From Streptomyces lasiicapitis (lineage in GTDB: Bacteria; Actinomycetota; Actinomycetes; Streptomycetales; Streptomycetaceae), in the NCBI RefSeq assembly GCF_014646335.1, contig NZ_BMNG01000025.1:25398-89397 (forward strand): DNA of 64,000 nucleotides. Direction: 5' to 3'. Below are positions 63,075-64,000 of the stretch, one piece after another. A program made the position numbers and the translations under genes. The notes beneath the pieces were generated by a model that had not been told where the DNA came from, ran no database searches, and saw nothing but the letters and a program-made list of their open reading frames with translations. Within the stretch, counting starts at the first letter, position 1, and every line of letters begins with the position of its first letter.

Positions 63075-63625
63075 GTGCCGTCCTCGTGCAGGGCGCGGAC
63101 GCGCTCGGTGAGGTCCTGCACCAGGGCGGTCGCGAGGTCCTTGTCCAGGCCGACGATGGTGACCGGGCCCGCCGCCGAAGCGGTCGTCACGGTCACCGCG
63201 GACAGGCCGAAGAGCTGCATCAGCGGGCCGCGCTCGGTGTCCAGGGTCTGGATGCGCGTGAACGGCACGACGCGCCATTCACGGGTGAGCCAGCCCGACG
63301 TGGCGCACACCGCCTCGGTGCTCGCCTCCCACCGGTGCACGCGGTAGCGGTACCAGGGGGTGAGCAGCGCGTATCCCACGCCCAGCGGGCACAGGACCGC
63401 GAACACGAGCCACAGCCAGGCGGGGGCGTCCGGCAGCAGTGCGAGGGCCGCGAGAGCGGCGAGGACCGGCACGACGACCAGGAGGTTCTGCGTCAGCCAC
63501 CAGTGGACGGCACGGCGGTCCGGGCGGCGGCCGGGCTGCGGCGCGGAGAGCGGGCGCGGGGCGACGGCGCCGGGCACCGCCCGCTCCGACCCGTCCCGTG
63601 CTGACTGCCGCGTGTGCTGTGGCAC
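63071..63625 (-). CDS. Membrane protein with bacterial PH-like (bPH2/DUF304) domain, YdbS-like
   Basis: A 184-residue partner of the next gene. It has a cytoplasmic basic leader of about 45 residues, two adjacent membrane helices (LLVVVPVLAALAALALL and AWLWLVFAVLCPLGVGYALL) and one bPH2 domain (RVHRWEASTEAVCATSGWLT, then VVPFTRIQTLDTERGPLMQLFG). The GTG at 63625 has GGAGGA 3-4 nt upstream. It starts an overlapping three-gene operon with the YdbT-like and MMPL genes. Confidence 0.88.
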   Translation of the reverse strand: MPQHTRQSARDGSERAVPGAVAPRPLSAPQPGRRPDRRAVHWWLTQNLLVVVPVLAALAALALLPDAPAWLWLVFAVLCPLGVGYALLTPWYRYRVHRWEASTEAVCATSGWLTREWRVVPFTRIQTLDTERGPLMQLFGLSAVTVTTASAAGPVTIVGLDKDLATALVQDLTERVRALHEDGT

Positions 63626-63640
63626 TGCTCCTCCGGCCCC

Positions 63641-63666
63641 TTGGCTGTTCGTTCCTGAACAGCCAA
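63641..63666. promoter_or_regulatory. 26-bp inverted repeat upstream of the PH/PH/MMPL operon
   Basis: TTGGCTGTTC (63641-63650) and GAACAGCCAA (63657-63666) are exact complements around GTTCCT, 16 bp before the operon's first GTG. It may be an operator or a leader hairpin. It is not a LexA box, which has GAAC on the left and GTTC on the right. Confidence 0.5.
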
Positions 63667-63821
63667 ACAAGCCGGGCGGTGAAGCAGGCAGAGCGGTTCG
63701 TGTGCAGTGGAAGCGACCAAGGTTGCAACTTCGGCGGCGCGCTACCCACTTTCGTACGCACCACTGTTTCGTACGGACCAGGTCTGCTTCCGGAGCGCGT
63801 GGGCGACAGTAGGGTGACCGC

Positions 63822-64000
63822 GTGATAGGGCCGATTCGATGGTTGGGCCGCAGCGCCGTTCAGGACACCATCCTCGTCGCCACACTCGTCGCACTCAACG
63901 TCTTCGTCGCCTTCTGGAGCGGCTTTCCCCGGGAAGAGGATCCGCGGTTTGGGCCGTGGGCGGGGTTGGGGTTGCAGGTGGTTGTGGTGGTGGTGTTGGT
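63822..64000 (+). CDS. Membrane protein N-terminus, possibly a sensor kinase (cut by window edge)
   Basis: An open frame of 59 codons from the GTG at 63822 to the window end. It begins MIGPIRWLGRSAVQDTIL, then LVALNVFVAFWSG forms a membrane helix, and a second Val-rich helix starts before the edge. AGGGTGACC precedes the GTG. Two N-terminal helices after a short cytoplasmic stretch are typical of actinobacterial sensor histidine kinases, but the visible part is too short for a family call. Confidence 0.55.
   Translation, partial: MIGPIRWLGRSAVQDTILVATLVALNVFVAFWSGFPREEDPRFGPWAGLGLQVVVVVVL

Noticed and set aside
63641..63666. LexA (SOS) box upstream of the PH-domain operon
   Set aside because: The arms are GTTC...GAAC, the reverse order of the actinobacterial GAAC...GTTC LexA box.

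Overview
The window is high-GC actinobacterial chromosome, almost certainly Streptomyces. The support is a strong third-position G/C bias, frequent GTG starts behind GGAGG-type ribosome sites, ATGA/GTGA/TGATG gene overlaps, an AfsR-like SARP regulator, DUF5937 and Rpf-domain proteins, a rare TTA codon in a cell-wall hydrolase, and an extragenic GC hairpin repeat of a kind common in this genus. With the starts chosen here no gene-free stretch exceeds about 270 bases. I see no rRNA, tRNA, CRISPR array, insertion sequence or prophage.

The left half is dominated by carbohydrate use. 1-2564 is part of a CUT2 sugar ABC system (two-domain ATPase cut by the window edge, plus lipoprotein binding protein), divergent from a FadR-type GntR regulator with a matching operator. 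3661-6480 is an orphan AfsR/SARP regulator. 6547-15756 is a LacI-controlled module: lipoprotein binding protein, two CUT1 permeases without an ATPase, a GH5-like (clan GH-A) enzyme and a GH38 alpha-mannosidase. Neither hydrolase has a signal peptide, so sugars are probably cut after import. 15816-18438 holds a phosphotransferase, DUF2716 and DUF1330 proteins and a methyltransferase. 18510-24412 is an operon of three secreted enzymes: GH29 fucosidase, GH20 hexosaminidase with a lectin-like tail, and GH29 fucosidase. 24500-29815 has a phosphatase, two MFS transporters and two ArsR-like regulators with striking palindromic operators.

30317-33354 holds an unusual zinc-ribbon SDR and a wax-ester/DGAT acyltransferase. 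33589-44943 is the most interesting module: a secreted GH92 alpha-mannosidase, a secreted PA14-GH2 enzyme, a divergent LacI regulator, and a four-gene transporter in the order and style of E. coli ytfQ-ytfR-ytfT-yjfF (galactofuranose). CAACGTTG-type LacI sites lie before both hydrolases and a weaker version lies in the transporter promoter. This reads as a regulon for galactofuranose-decorated alpha-mannan such as fungal galactomannan or N-glycans; that reading is an inference.

The right third is mostly housekeeping: glgC and a GT4 glycogen/maltose-1-phosphate synthase, a FhuF-like Fe-S protein, a DMT-type membrane protein, an Rpf-LysM-M23 cell-wall hydrolase with a TTA codon, a CE7 esterase, 6-phosphogluconate dehydrogenase, a cold-shock protein and several small enzymes. 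56268-59102 holds a flavin oxidase divergent from two unrecognised genes and ends in a 27-bp perfect-stem terminator. 59254-63625 is an overlapping operon of two PH-domain membrane proteins and an MMPL transporter. A membrane protein gene begins at the right edge.
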